This document shows positions 42,401-50,162 of a stretch of DNA of 64,000 nt, one piece after another. This DNA is from Rikenellaceae bacterium (lineage in GTDB: Bacteria > Bacteroidota > Bacteroidia > Bacteroidales > Rikenellaceae): NCBI GenBank assembly GCA_017415005.1, contig JAFQJK010000023.1, positions 30,834-94,833 of the forward strand, given 5' to 3'. Position numbers and translations under genes: made by a program. The first letter of the stretch is position 1. Every line of letters starts with the position of its first letter. The notes beneath the pieces are model-generated. The model was given only the letters and a program-made list of their open reading frames with translations, ran no database searches and was not told the origin of the DNA.

Positions 42401-43271
42401 GGCGCGTGAGCAGCGGGAACCACTTGGGGCCCGAGTAGTGGTTGATGCGGGCGTGCTTGACCTTGACCACGAACACGCTGGTCGTGTCGGCGGTCATCTG
42501 CTCGTACAGCTCTTCGGGGGCCGGGCTTTCGAGCACGACCACCGACGAGGGGTTGAACACGTCGCCCTTGAGCAGCTCGACGGCCTTGTCGGCGTTGCCC
42601 GACACGACGGTGCGGATCATGCCGTTGAGCCCCTTGAAGTTGACCGTCCACTTCGTGCGGTTCAGGAAGTCGGTCTTCTCGGCATTGGTGGTGTAGTGGG
42701 TGCTCTGGCTGATCATCTGTTCGAGCGTGTCCATCAGGTAGTTCCAGTGGGCCTCGTTGAGGTCGCCCGTCACGCCGATCACGTCGCGGTATTTGCGCAG
42801 GTCGCGTACATGGCCGCCCAACTGGAGCTGCGACATGAACTCGATGTGCGAGCTGTTAACCGGGGGCGTGCCGACCGACAGGTCGTGGCCCGCGCGGATG
42901 TTGCTCAGTACGGCTTTCTGCTCGGGCGTGGTGCCGTCCGTGTCGAGCAGCGAGTCTATCTTTTTGACGAAGGCGCCTCGTTTGGCGCTCAGTTCGAAGG
43001 CTTTCGAGTTGTTGTGCGGAATGAGCATCAGCGACACGTGCGTGTAGCCGGGGATGTCCTCGCGGAACTTGAGCAGGTAGCGGCTGATCTCGGCCTGCTG
43101 CTTGGCCGGGTCGTCGGGCTCTTCCATGCAGAGGCTGACGAAGCTGGTCAGGTTGTCGTAAATGTGGCGGGGCAGGAAGATCTCGGCCCGTTCGCCGAGC
43201 GATTCGTAGAGGTTCAGAAGCTGGAGGGCCTCGTTGCTCAGGAATGCCTTGGGTTCACCAACGATTTTCAT
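36486..43271 (-). CDS. Giant protein: PLP aminotransferase-fold plus HprK/PEPCK-like kinase
   Basis: A protein of about 2,240-2,260 residues that I do not recognise as a whole. Residues 1 to about 560 are mostly helical with no known motif. Residues about 560-1000 resemble a fold-type I PLP enzyme: DPNNPTG at 672-678, DEAY at 704-707, a candidate PLP lysine K748 in STTKNLAATGERLG with R756, and VRFSLG with a candidate carboxylate-binding R986. A helical middle part follows. Around 1640-1830 lies a P-loop kinase-like region with GDSGVGKSE (K1698), a motif typical of HPr kinase, followed by IAGDMFHEF, which resembles the metal-site motif of PEPCK/HprK. The C-terminal 430 residues are charged and helical. 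It has no signal peptide, so it should be cytoplasmic. The probable native stop is the TAA at 36559; the current frame reads through the terminator after a run of six A. The gene stands alone between the PUL and the minisatellite. Confidence 0.8.
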   Translation of the reverse strand: MKIVGEPKAFLSNEALQLLNLYESLGERAEIFLPRHIYDNLTSFVSLCMEEPDDPAKQQAEISRYLLKFREDIPGYTHVSLMLIPHNNSKAFELSAKRGAFVKKIDSLLDTDGTTPEQKAVLSNIRAGHDLSVGTPPVNSSHIEFMSQLQLGGHVRDLRKYRDVIGVTGDLNEAHWNYLMDTLEQMISQSTHYTTNAEKTDFLNRTKWTVNFKGLNGMIRTVVSGNADKAVELLKGDVFNPSSVVVLESPAPEELYEQMTADTTSVFVVKVKHARINHYSGPKWFPLLTRLVLVDDSKESRSSNTSLVFCFHNGIINTLNKVHTKKLGSPANTQLNLRLILENVNEQYLKEFREKIETQIGTYATELSRMMIEQTGTETDIEKRIALFQLDAFSRQLVQDKYSLEKLRDFLFFLENCHKQETKQVQTQELIDEFESRMKKYFYGGNRYIDVVTILEGGGRNQIRTYGQYLRGKQFANLSGKIRYACRLILDIIPSCYERTLKNHFHKNFGINLFLEKYQEYLAKVDKNADNKGRFEKFLIDLGIRDKYFALGDEDKDIVKNFLSGLGNLDQTSVSDSVQMIIRDLLFNPNGRPKPYIIYNGVQAWEYKDLLPDDVFDINPFDIEIENLPDGRLAYDRLIDRLQRIKSTLALFDDSGSLWDLFCENTTILINDPNNPTGYTDFNSESVNSFLRFMNSCKITLFLDEAYAESVKIEDKEMPKWRTLSRYIMNNIGAQSRIKAISSLSTTKNLAATGERLGAIATTPQAADFARFARASNSAEHGNNNSLLMLNNTLETAQVAKSIKDQIEAELPKNASRSKIKQAIVRFIVRQIEQTRQANEESKANRQLHKTAGFEGSPLYLFLLDELVALDKLDVLGLPDDFKYKDEPFFTYYQEKLVGNLNRFRANKNFRSESLKRLKMAKGVAAEVIETYGAAGQIEALDSDGSYLFNFRAVGHPSYADLLAFCGALAENRGVATVPYTTGLVRFSLGGYINASKEGMKIFTAEIEDAFAIFVKYWLQFAALRADAANKEVSTEALLARVFTAGKDQEFIDSVIADYARSSKYKKDKAPSLQIRDVRTLYHTSPEKSGVTITTIGRSANSVIELHGDIVGSCRDVFEFVKSPAFTKIYENLLAQIYKRIPALADLDFNTVSSRYSKAVILKYITNKKTFQPNHHVLDNPEEMNIMREVLIEMENLLFSDSKMKILAINATGNPELDKAKLEGINSILKKYIREILLHFNLPFEKESLEPSRREIIRVAGECFEAVTGIKLDELNLNIWIDEYVRNLRDLPEFKEVPLSQKSIGYILDIIAAGVNGAKEMPDKILYLYLLNNDNSFYKMVCGKLKYFNDRINECEDGELKMFTEEFVTSMIPAQLQDISNYIMRKKDIKIAESEIYAVTRRVVRFYISMIKRTRGTDYHKRYAHTLVRLVETTFRKQNSSVNEMVQHGISIYKGFEMENKALETFEGGRINWINELMSKCGVISSEQPVQEHTRIVTDAKKREYPFHKIDRVELKKRDNDGSEHPLDYIRYINLRPDSTFFTERLARFVANMDSDDYRCKVVKHGIVKELVIFQKGYMKYLTDNYRLNYTEDIPIKDIRNFVPDVISLLGAPEKLISFPQIGYFDIKGPAGNIKTIVTPLKSEADYFGDVKKPRLTVINEKVKEIGGIPRHGSLFMVEENDGSVFGVEIDGDSGVGKSEMIAAFVLKWLKDNLEGIRSVKMIAGDMFHEFQDSDGNLYGIGTEVGDFSRTTDFDPDYIRYYKYLFESSADSNVDDLNSRSTVSGMCDITMPFKIDIMLSASNYAKEEGGITRIDNPENFLLYIDAHGERKEKATSQDGPNFQRTLKRYTADKNIVDVIARHGNYLDDILDWEYSSADKNYYLASSFKLLDKIDVTEVVKMIFVGKQFSRDGFRYTIEDVSFDMIQNRFIADVAYGEGDERVNTDVVLDRKIFSSIFDSLASTPGGQPFIAEEGQFECVQHLINCLRGGKDGKGMARHIQCGVLSTEIGKKGREITGPQKAAQALKQLIQEVRVGRPEINEGKIKVKRLLTEKYRHIFGDSMDSSELWRYNFYLYQLENMRKADLRRMDNKSKKVDISNLVDFHPIERNKEFSPLLVTPNLNIELSSFSETFEELMSLPNYPDFAEEFAARVDKLYIADGYSAETNINNMIVQLLMMEGYINSDDLARGSVIEKVNRETIAAAKYAVVQFLNTKQTPPAQAAPTAPAAAKGKKALPSKRACHPDDPRPEKPGIVFPCYRAE
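36507..36542 (-). terminator. Rho-independent terminator of the giant gene
   Basis: On the minus strand, GACGATCCCCGGC with its partner GCCGGGGATCGT is followed by a run of T. It lies 17-52 bp past a TAA at 36559, but inside the formally open frame that runs to 36486. Confidence 0.9.
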
Positions 43272-43624
43272 AGGTATGTCCGGTTAATTGTTATCTGTTT
43301 TGTATCGTGCTGCGGCCGCCCGCCCCGCCCGGCTGGAGGGCCCTGTCCCGGAGTGTCCGGGGGCCGCTCTGCGACTGGCGGTGCACGCGGTCGGGAATGG
43401 CTGTCCCCGGTTTTGTTTTTGTGTGGATGTTGAAAAGTATCCGATATTACAAAAACGAAGGGGCTATTCCACGACGCAAATATATATCATTTTCCTGACA
43501 AAGTGTATAGTTGTTAAATTTTTCTCATCGACATAGTAAATTACACATATGGTCGAATGGGTATTGTTATCTGTTTTGTCGTGCTATAATGCTGTTAATT
43601 ATTTTGTTGGACGAGATAAAGCAA
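43272..43624. other. Leader of the giant gene with promoter-like boxes
   Basis: About 350 bp upstream of the giant gene. On the minus strand a TATATTTG box (43477-43484) lies 14 bp from TTTG (43499-43502), which is closer than the usual 19 bp, about 200 bp before the start codon. The surrounding 43440-43620 is strongly AT-rich. No small gene is seen. Confidence 0.5.
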
Positions 43625-43644
43625 GAGGGCGCCGTAGCGCCCTC
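43625..43644 (-). terminator. Hairpin at the end of the PUL
   Basis: GAGGGCGC-CGTA-GCGCCCTC, 28 bp after the GH59 stop codon; a weak T-rich tail follows on the minus strand. Confidence 0.7.
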
Positions 43645-43671
43645 CTTCTTTACCGGGAGTGGTGGGAATGT

Positions 43672-46158
43672 TTATTGGCCGATGATCTGCAACTCGCCGA
43701 TTGATGCAGCATCGTTGGTTCCTTCGGCGGCTTCGATACGGACGAAGCGGGCTTTGCGGGGTCCCTGCCACTCGAGTTTGCGCACAGCGCTGCCGGGTGT
43801 CCAGTTCGTGGTGCCAGCCAGCTCGTATGCGTCACCGTCCTCGCTCAGGTAGACGTTGCAGCGGGTGATATGGCCTAATGTTTCCCCGATTATGTTCCAT
43901 GAGTCGTACCGCGGCTGGCAGATGATCCCGCTCACCTCGCGCTTGCGCCCGAGGTCGACGGTAATCGACTGCGGCAGCCCCAGCTTGGGTTCCCAGCCAG
44001 TGTACCAGGCCGTTTCGGGCCGCCCATCAATCGCGTAGTCGGCCTTGAACGTGTATCCTTTATAGAAGTTGTTCATCTGACTCGTTGCGTCGACTACCGA
44101 CATCTCCTGCTGCGGGATGAGCTGCGGCCATTCGCGCGTCTTTCCGACCGTCACGTTATCGAACTGTGCGTGGTGCCACGGGCTGACCGCCAATCCAATC
44201 TGCCCGCTCGTGTAATAATCGTCCATGACCGTGCCGACCGGTTTACCGTCGTACAAGGCTACAATGCTGTCGCCCGTCATCCGAAGGCCGAGCCGGTGCC
44301 ATTGATTGATCCCCATATCGACGCGTCCCGAGTCGAGCGGGGTGATCCATTTGCCGAACACGGCGAAATCTTGCCGGTAGAGCATCCAGTTGCCCCGGTC
44401 GTCGACCCGCAGGTGATAGCCTGCCTGTGTCGAGCGGCCATGCGTTGCCACGCGTCCGAGCAGTTCGACGTAGCCCGGCTCTTCGAGCAGCGCATCGGCT
44501 CCGACCTCGTAGTCGCCCCACCAGCGCGGGTCGCCCATGAGCGTGGCAGGTGTCACCGCAAAGCGGGTCCACGCCACCGGGTTCTTCGTTACGGTCTGGC
44601 GATAGCTCATACCGTTCCTGCCTCCTTTTGCCGGCGCGGTCTCGAACCCGCCGTTCAGGTCGAAGAAGTAACGGGCGAGCCGGCCGGTTTCGTAGCCGTC
44701 GAAATCTTCGGCGTAGGGTAGCGGCATTACGTCGTGGACCGTAGCCTGCGGTTGCGCGTTGCCCTTGTGTTGTCCGGTCGTGTTGGTCAGCGTGTAGACA
44801 CGGCCCGGTTCGAGCTCGACAGCGAAACGTCCGCTGTCGGGCCGGATCGTTTGGGTTAAGATGAAGTGGTCGGCCGGATCGTCCGAACGCAGGTCGGTTG
44901 ACCAGACATAGACCTCGTCAGACTGTAATCCGCCTTTTAGTGCGAACGCCGCGATGCGTACGGTGTCGGCGTCGAGCGTTTCGACGATCGTTGAGAAGCG
45001 TACTCCGTCGGGCGAGCGGAGACTGACGTAACTCGCCCCGCCCGGCAGGAATCCGCAGGCCGGGTCGAGGTATTGCCAGCCGGGTTGCGCGAACTGCGTG
45101 GTATGGGCATAGGCCCATATGCTCTTACCGATCCGGTAGTAGCCTGACCACGGCCACTCGGCCAGCGCGAGGCCCGTGTCGGCGATGGGGTAGGTGGCGT
45201 ACCAGGCCGAGATGAGCGACCAGCAGAGGTTGCCGGTGATACGGGCCTGGATGTAGAGACGGTTCATGGCACGGGCCATCGCTTCGGCGCCCGTGTCGTG
45301 GCTCAGCGAACTGTGTTCGCTGTTCCAGAGTGGCTTGCCGAGGCCCCGGGCATCCTCGGGGCTCGTGCAGTGCTGGTAACGGTTGCGCCATCCGCAGGCG
45401 CTGTGTGCGCCGACGATATCGATCGCATCGCGCAGTGCCTCGTTGTCGACCATTGCGTGGGCAATACCCCAGGGGTCGGCTACGTCGTCGGCCCCGACGA
45501 TCTGTACATTCGGATATTTGGCCTTGACAGCCTTGCTGAACTTCACGTACCAGTCGGCATCGAAGCTGCGCTCGTTCCAGCCGCCGATATAGTCTATCAC
45601 GAATCCGCGTTCCTCGGCCATGTCGAGCCACCTGATGAGGTAGCCGATGTTGGCGTCGGTCCAGAATCCGCCGACCCAGCCCGGGGTGCCCCAGGCCAGT
45701 GCGTAGAGCCGGATGTCGGGATTGCGCTTCTTGGCTTCGCGCATCAGCCACCATTCGAACCCGCGTTCGGTGCCCGGGTCGTCGGCCGCCTGCATATGGC
45801 TCGGCTCGGCGCCGGTTGTCGAGTTCATGTCGCTGCCGATCTCGACCTTGAGTATCTGCATCGCTCCGCCGTAGTTCGGAAGGAAGAGGTAGTCGAGGAT
45901 CTGGCTGCGCTCGGGTTCGGGATAGTCGTAGAGCAGCCGCGACGAAGAGGCGCTGATGGCTCCCGCACCGTCGAAGACGAGGCCCGGCGCCGTGGCGTCG
46001 ATCGTGACGAGTGTATCGGCCGCGGCGATCAGCCCGCTCTGGGTCGGGCCGCTGTGGCACGAGGCGAGCACGAGGCCGCAGAACGGGAGCAGACCACCGG
46101 CGAGGAAGTGCCGCCAGCGGTATGAAAGAGACAGCATGAATTTTGCAGGACGTTTCAT
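43672..46158 (-). CDS. GH59 galactocerebrosidase-like lipoprotein
   Basis: An 828-residue lipoprotein of glycoside hydrolase family 59, whose best known member is human galactosylceramidase. A signal peptide with lipobox LASC (C34) would place it on the outer membrane. The TIM barrel carries FDGAGAISASSSRLLYDYPE (about 62-81), the block LKVEIGSDMNSTTGAEPSHM, candidate acid/base E196 in GGWNER and candidate nucleophile E281 in LWNSEH. A lectin-like region follows, and residues about 680-828 form an F5/8-type (discoidin) domain. It should cleave terminal beta-galactose. Its ATG overlaps the stop of the GH2 gene by 4 bp, so expression is coupled. Exact substrate is not shown by the sequence. Confidence 0.92.
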   Translation of the reverse strand: MKRPAKFMLSLSYRWRHFLAGGLLPFCGLVLASCHSGPTQSGLIAAADTLVTIDATAPGLVFDGAGAISASSSRLLYDYPEPERSQILDYLFLPNYGGAMQILKVEIGSDMNSTTGAEPSHMQAADDPGTERGFEWWLMREAKKRNPDIRLYALAWGTPGWVGGFWTDANIGYLIRWLDMAEERGFVIDYIGGWNERSFDADWYVKFSKAVKAKYPNVQIVGADDVADPWGIAHAMVDNEALRDAIDIVGAHSACGWRNRYQHCTSPEDARGLGKPLWNSEHSSLSHDTGAEAMARAMNRLYIQARITGNLCWSLISAWYATYPIADTGLALAEWPWSGYYRIGKSIWAYAHTTQFAQPGWQYLDPACGFLPGGASYVSLRSPDGVRFSTIVETLDADTVRIAAFALKGGLQSDEVYVWSTDLRSDDPADHFILTQTIRPDSGRFAVELEPGRVYTLTNTTGQHKGNAQPQATVHDVMPLPYAEDFDGYETGRLARYFFDLNGGFETAPAKGGRNGMSYRQTVTKNPVAWTRFAVTPATLMGDPRWWGDYEVGADALLEEPGYVELLGRVATHGRSTQAGYHLRVDDRGNWMLYRQDFAVFGKWITPLDSGRVDMGINQWHRLGLRMTGDSIVALYDGKPVGTVMDDYYTSGQIGLAVSPWHHAQFDNVTVGKTREWPQLIPQQEMSVVDATSQMNNFYKGYTFKADYAIDGRPETAWYTGWEPKLGLPQSITVDLGRKREVSGIICQPRYDSWNIIGETLGHITRCNVYLSEDGDAYELAGTTNWTPGSAVRKLEWQGPRKARFVRIEAAEGTNDAASIGELQIIGQ

Positions 46159-48611
46159 ATTGAAGTAGTTTTGGTTGGTTTAACGTGTACGGAGGTCTTG
46201 CCGGTTCGGAGACCGTCGGACAGGGCCTTGATTTGTAGCACCCCGCTCTCGCCCGTGGTTTGTAGGATCAGCAGCGCCTTGCCCATGAAGGCTTTGCGGC
46301 CGAGTACCTTCTGTGGGTTCATGTCGAGGATGTCGCCGTTCTCGACCCCGAGCAGCTTGTAGGGGCCGCTCACCTCGAAGCGGATGGCGTTCGAGGCGTA
46401 GGGCACGAGCCGTCCGCGGCTGTCCACGATGTCGGCTGTTATGCAGACCACGTCGCTCCGGTTGGCCGTTAGTGTCGTTCGGTCGGGCGTCAGCCTGACG
46501 GCAGCAGGTTTTTCGGCCGTTGTGCAGCTCTTGCGCGCGATCTCGCGTCCGTCTTTATAAGCCACGGCGGTCAGCGTGCCGGGTTGATAGGGGACGCGCC
46601 ATACGAGTTGCAGCGTATCGGGGTCCATCGTGCGGCGGCCCAGCGACCGGCCGTCGATCAAGAGTTCGGCTTCGTCGCCGTTGGTGTAGACCACCACCGG
46701 GATCTCGACACCCTCCTTGCCGGGCCAGGTCCAGTGAGGTAGCAGGTGGACCATTGGCTGGTCACTCCACAGGCTTTGATAAAGGTAGTAATTATCTTTC
46801 GGAAAACCAGCCAGGTCGATGATGCCATAGTTGTTCGTGCGCGAGGGCCATCCCCACGCCTCGCCGAGGTAGTCGAATGCCGTCCAGCGGAACTCACCGA
46901 TCATAAACGGGTTGTCGCGCGTCTGCTTCCACTGTTCCCGCACGCTGATCTTGCGTGTCTGGTTGTCGTAGCTCGATGCGTAGCCCGGGTCGAATTCCGT
47001 GAAGACTTCCGTGTCGGTCAGGCTGTCGATCGGGAAAAGCCGCTCCCGCTCTTTGTCACTGAATCGCTCGGGGTTACGCCAGGCGTTGTACGAGCCGAGC
47101 GTGCGGTAGACGCCTCGTGTTGAGCGCGTGTGCGGGATCTCGGTGCCGATGGCCAGCTTGCCGGGTTGTTTCTGGCGGAATGCGGCCAGGTCGCCGCGTG
47201 ACTCGCCGTTGGCGTTGAAACCCGCGATGTCGAGGTAGGTGTCGAGCGCCCAGGCCTGTGTGGTGGGTCGCGTCGGGTCGAGACGGTGGAACGTGTCGTT
47301 GATCTTCCATTGCAAGTATTGGTGGCGTTCGTAGCCCCACACTTCGTTGCCCATGCTCCAGATCATCACCGAGGGGTGGTTGCGGTCGCGGCGGATGAAG
47401 TCGGCGAGGTCGCGCTCCCACCAGTCGAGGAAATAGTATCCGTAGTCGTAGCGTGCCTTGTTCGCTCCTTTCCACTGGAACCAGCCATCGAACAGTTCAT
47501 TCATCACCATGAAACCCATCGTGTCGCACATGGCGTAGAATTCGGGTGCGTAGGCGTAGTGGCTTGTGCGGATCGCGTTGCAGCCCATTTCTTTGAGCTG
47601 TACGAGCCGCTTGTACAGCAGGTCGTCGGGCATGGCTGAGCCGACGGCCCCGGTGTTCTGGTGGATGCAGACCCCCTTGAACTTAGTGGGCACGCCGTTG
47701 AGTATGAAGCCGCGGTCGGGGTCGAACTCCGCCTTGCGGATGCCGAACCGGGTCACGTAGTCGTCGATCGCTTTGCCGTCGCGGACGATCCGGGTGGTCA
47801 GGTAGTAGACCGCGGGCGATTCGGGGCTCCACAGCGCGGGGTTTGCCACGGTCAGCCGGTCAACGGCTAGGGTCGTCCCCCGGTCGGTGAGCGTCAGCGT
47901 CCGGTTGCTGCGGGCCACTTCCCGGCCCCGGCTGTCGGCCACGACCGATTCGATGGTCACAGGCAGTCTGTTGCCGGTCGGGTTGACAATTTCGGCCTCG
48001 ACGGCCACCGTGGCCTGTTCTGAGGTTACGTCGGGCGTGGTGACGTAGGTGCCGTTGTGCGCTACGCGGACCGGGTCGGTCACGATGAGGCGGACGTGGC
48101 GGTAGATGCCCGAGCCGTTGTACCAACGGGCGCTGGGCTGGAGCGAGTTGTCGACGCGCACGGCGAGGATGTTCATGCCCGGCCGGAGGTAGGGCGTGAG
48201 GTCGTAGTGGACGTCGAGGTAGCCGTTGGGCCGGTAGCCGAGCTTGTGGCCGTTGATCCATACGGTGCTGTTCATGTAGATGCCGTCGAAGTTGACGGCC
48301 ACGTTCCTGCCCTCCCAGGTGTCGTTCCACGGGATCTCCCGGCGGTACCACCCGATGCCGCCGGGCAGGAAGGCGTTCCAGCCTTTGCCTGGATTATTCT
48401 GGTCGTATTCGCCCTCGATGCTCCAGTCGTGCGGCACGTCGAGCTGCCGCCACGTGCTGTGGTCGGTAGTGGGGGCCTCGCCCGCGGCGATGTCGCCGAG
48501 GTGAAAGCGCCAGTCGAAGTCGAGATTCTGCTCGATGCGTTGTGCGTTCGCCGTGCAGCTTAACAGCAGGGCCAGTATCCATAAGCATATGTTTTTTCCT
48601 GTGTGTGTCAT
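46155..48611 (-). CDS. GH2 beta-galactosidase-like enzyme
   Basis: An 818-residue family 2 glycoside hydrolase with a signal peptide (cleavage after ALLLSCTANA near residue 23), so it is periplasmic or surface bound. The sugar-binding domain, immunoglobulin-like domain and TIM barrel are present. Candidate acid/base is E423 in MIWSMGNEVWG and candidate nucleophile is E573 in FMIGEFRWTAFDYLGE. C-terminal DUF4982-type and bacterial Ig-like domains follow, as is common for PUL-encoded beta-galactosidases. The ATG at 48611 is chosen to give a proper signal peptide. The stop overlaps the GH59 start by 4 bp. Confidence 0.92.
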   Translation of the reverse strand: MTHTGKNICLWILALLLSCTANAQRIEQNLDFDWRFHLGDIAAGEAPTTDHSTWRQLDVPHDWSIEGEYDQNNPGKGWNAFLPGGIGWYRREIPWNDTWEGRNVAVNFDGIYMNSTVWINGHKLGYRPNGYLDVHYDLTPYLRPGMNILAVRVDNSLQPSARWYNGSGIYRHVRLIVTDPVRVAHNGTYVTTPDVTSEQATVAVEAEIVNPTGNRLPVTIESVVADSRGREVARSNRTLTLTDRGTTLAVDRLTVANPALWSPESPAVYYLTTRIVRDGKAIDDYVTRFGIRKAEFDPDRGFILNGVPTKFKGVCIHQNTGAVGSAMPDDLLYKRLVQLKEMGCNAIRTSHYAYAPEFYAMCDTMGFMVMNELFDGWFQWKGANKARYDYGYYFLDWWERDLADFIRRDRNHPSVMIWSMGNEVWGYERHQYLQWKINDTFHRLDPTRPTTQAWALDTYLDIAGFNANGESRGDLAAFRQKQPGKLAIGTEIPHTRSTRGVYRTLGSYNAWRNPERFSDKERERLFPIDSLTDTEVFTEFDPGYASSYDNQTRKISVREQWKQTRDNPFMIGEFRWTAFDYLGEAWGWPSRTNNYGIIDLAGFPKDNYYLYQSLWSDQPMVHLLPHWTWPGKEGVEIPVVVYTNGDEAELLIDGRSLGRRTMDPDTLQLVWRVPYQPGTLTAVAYKDGREIARKSCTTAEKPAAVRLTPDRTTLTANRSDVVCITADIVDSRGRLVPYASNAIRFEVSGPYKLLGVENGDILDMNPQKVLGRKAFMGKALLILQTTGESGVLQIKALSDGLRTGKTSVHVKPTKTTSI

Positions 48612-48792
48612 GTGTGATTCATTGAAGTGTTTGGTGTTGTTGTGGGTCGGATCCATCCGCTGTCTGACGCAACGGCGCCGCGTTCCCTGCGGGTTGTCGT
48701 TGCGGACGGCGGGGCTCCGGCGTCGGGAAGGGGATGGCGGGCGGGTTCGTTGCAGCGGCCCCGCCCGCCCGCCGCATCATGCACGCTGCGGC

Positions 48793-50139
48793 CTACCTGA
48801 TGACCTGTCCCCTGAAGAATAGTTCATTGAAAGCGATCTGGTTGGCTCTCTTTTCGATGTCGATCTTGACGTATCGGGCGACGGTCTGCTCGACGGTGAA
48901 ATAGAGCGTGCTGGTGGTTGCCTGCTGGGGCCATGCGAAGCGCCCGAGCGAGGTCCAGTTCGTGCCGTCGTCGCTCACCGAGATGGTGATGCCTCCGACA
49001 GCATTGGCCACGCCCCCTTGGTCCGCGACGCGCCGCGGCCATATCTCCACCTGGCAGATCTCGGCCCGTTCGCCCATGTCGACCTGTATCCACGGAGCAT
49101 TGTCGGGTTTTTGGGCCCACATATGCCAGTAGCTGTCGGTATTGTCGTCGGTCATTGCCTGGATCCCCTCCCCGTAGTTGGGGTTGTCCGACGATGCGGT
49201 GACGGTCCATGCGTCGCGGGCGAGCCGGTCGGCGATGCAGTCGATCGGGATGTAGCTCACGCGGTTAGTACCGTCGATGAAGACGGGCGGGTCTACCGTG
49301 CCGATCACCACGGGCAGCAGGTACTTTCCGAACGGGATCTTGGCCTTGTCGATCCGGCATACGACATCGGTCGTCTGCTGCTCTTTGGCGATGGCCGGCG
49401 AGGCAGGCTCGAACGCGTAGGCATCGGCCGGCAGCAGGCTGCGGGTACTGTTGTTGGCGGCGTTGTAGGCTTGTACGGCGTTTTCGAGCTCATCGGCCGC
49501 GGTCGAGAACCCGAACGGAATGTCCCACGGGTTGACGAAATCAGTCCCGACCGGGATCGTGAACTCCAGCGTATCGGCCTCGCCGACGGTGACGTCCGTC
49601 AGCTCGAATGCGGGGGTGAGCATGCTGATGACGGGTTTTTTGATACGGAATGCCAGCAGCGTGTGGTCGGCCCCGGCGATCTCGTTGGTGACCGGGACGC
49701 CATCGACTTTGATGGTAAGCGGCAGGACGTACCGTGCCAGGTCGTATTCGCCGTTGCAGTGCTCCAGTATTTTTTCAGGCGAGTATTCGATCCTGAACCG
49801 GGCGTAGTGCTCTTTGCCCGAGAGGTCGAACTCGGTCTGCGGCAGCGTGTAGCAGTCCTTGGGGAGCAGCGCGTAGTTGGTTCCGTTCTCGGCATTGTAG
49901 GTGTCGATCAGGGTAGGGTCTACTTCGTACCTGACCTGGCATGGGGCATAGTTTACACTGCTTTTGTTGGTCCATGCCGAGGCTGTCGCTGTCCGGCCAA
50001 TGGGATAGGCGGTCTCTTCCTGAAAGCCGCGTTTGACGAGGTAGACTTTGTCGGGCTCCATGCCGTTCATCCGGTTGTCTTCGCATGAGGAGCCGGCGAG
50101 GGACACCAGCCCCAGGATGTATATCCAGTATTTTTTCAT
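48793..50139 (-). CDS. DUF1735 / F5-8 type lipoprotein (surface glycan-binding)
   Basis: A 448-residue lipoprotein (lipobox LAGSSC, C19) found in many PULs after susD. Two DUF1735-like beta-sandwich regions (about 30-160 and 175-310), with the family phrase YNAENGTNYALLP and the repeat LPADAYAFEP, are followed by a discoidin (F5/8) domain at about 315-448 (NYGEGIQAMTDDNTDSYWHM). It probably binds the target glycan on the cell surface. It lies 23 bp downstream of susD and 180 bp upstream of the GH2 gene. Confidence 0.88.
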   Translation of the reverse strand: MKKYWIYILGLVSLAGSSCEDNRMNGMEPDKVYLVKRGFQEETAYPIGRTATASAWTNKSSVNYAPCQVRYEVDPTLIDTYNAENGTNYALLPKDCYTLPQTEFDLSGKEHYARFRIEYSPEKILEHCNGEYDLARYVLPLTIKVDGVPVTNEIAGADHTLLAFRIKKPVISMLTPAFELTDVTVGEADTLEFTIPVGTDFVNPWDIPFGFSTAADELENAVQAYNAANNSTRSLLPADAYAFEPASPAIAKEQQTTDVVCRIDKAKIPFGKYLLPVVIGTVDPPVFIDGTNRVSYIPIDCIADRLARDAWTVTASSDNPNYGEGIQAMTDDNTDSYWHMWAQKPDNAPWIQVDMGERAEICQVEIWPRRVADQGGVANAVGGITISVSDDGTNWTSLGRFAWPQQATTSTLYFTVEQTVARYVKIDIEKRANQIAFNELFFRGQVIR

Positions 50140-50162
50140 GATGATTCAGGCTTTATGAGGTT

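Noticed and set aside
36483..43433. Two very long plus-strand frames antisense to the giant gene
   Set aside because: Their predicted proteins are made of Val/Asp/Glu/His-rich repeats typical of antisense GC-rich codons. The minus-strand protein has real PLP and P-loop motifs.
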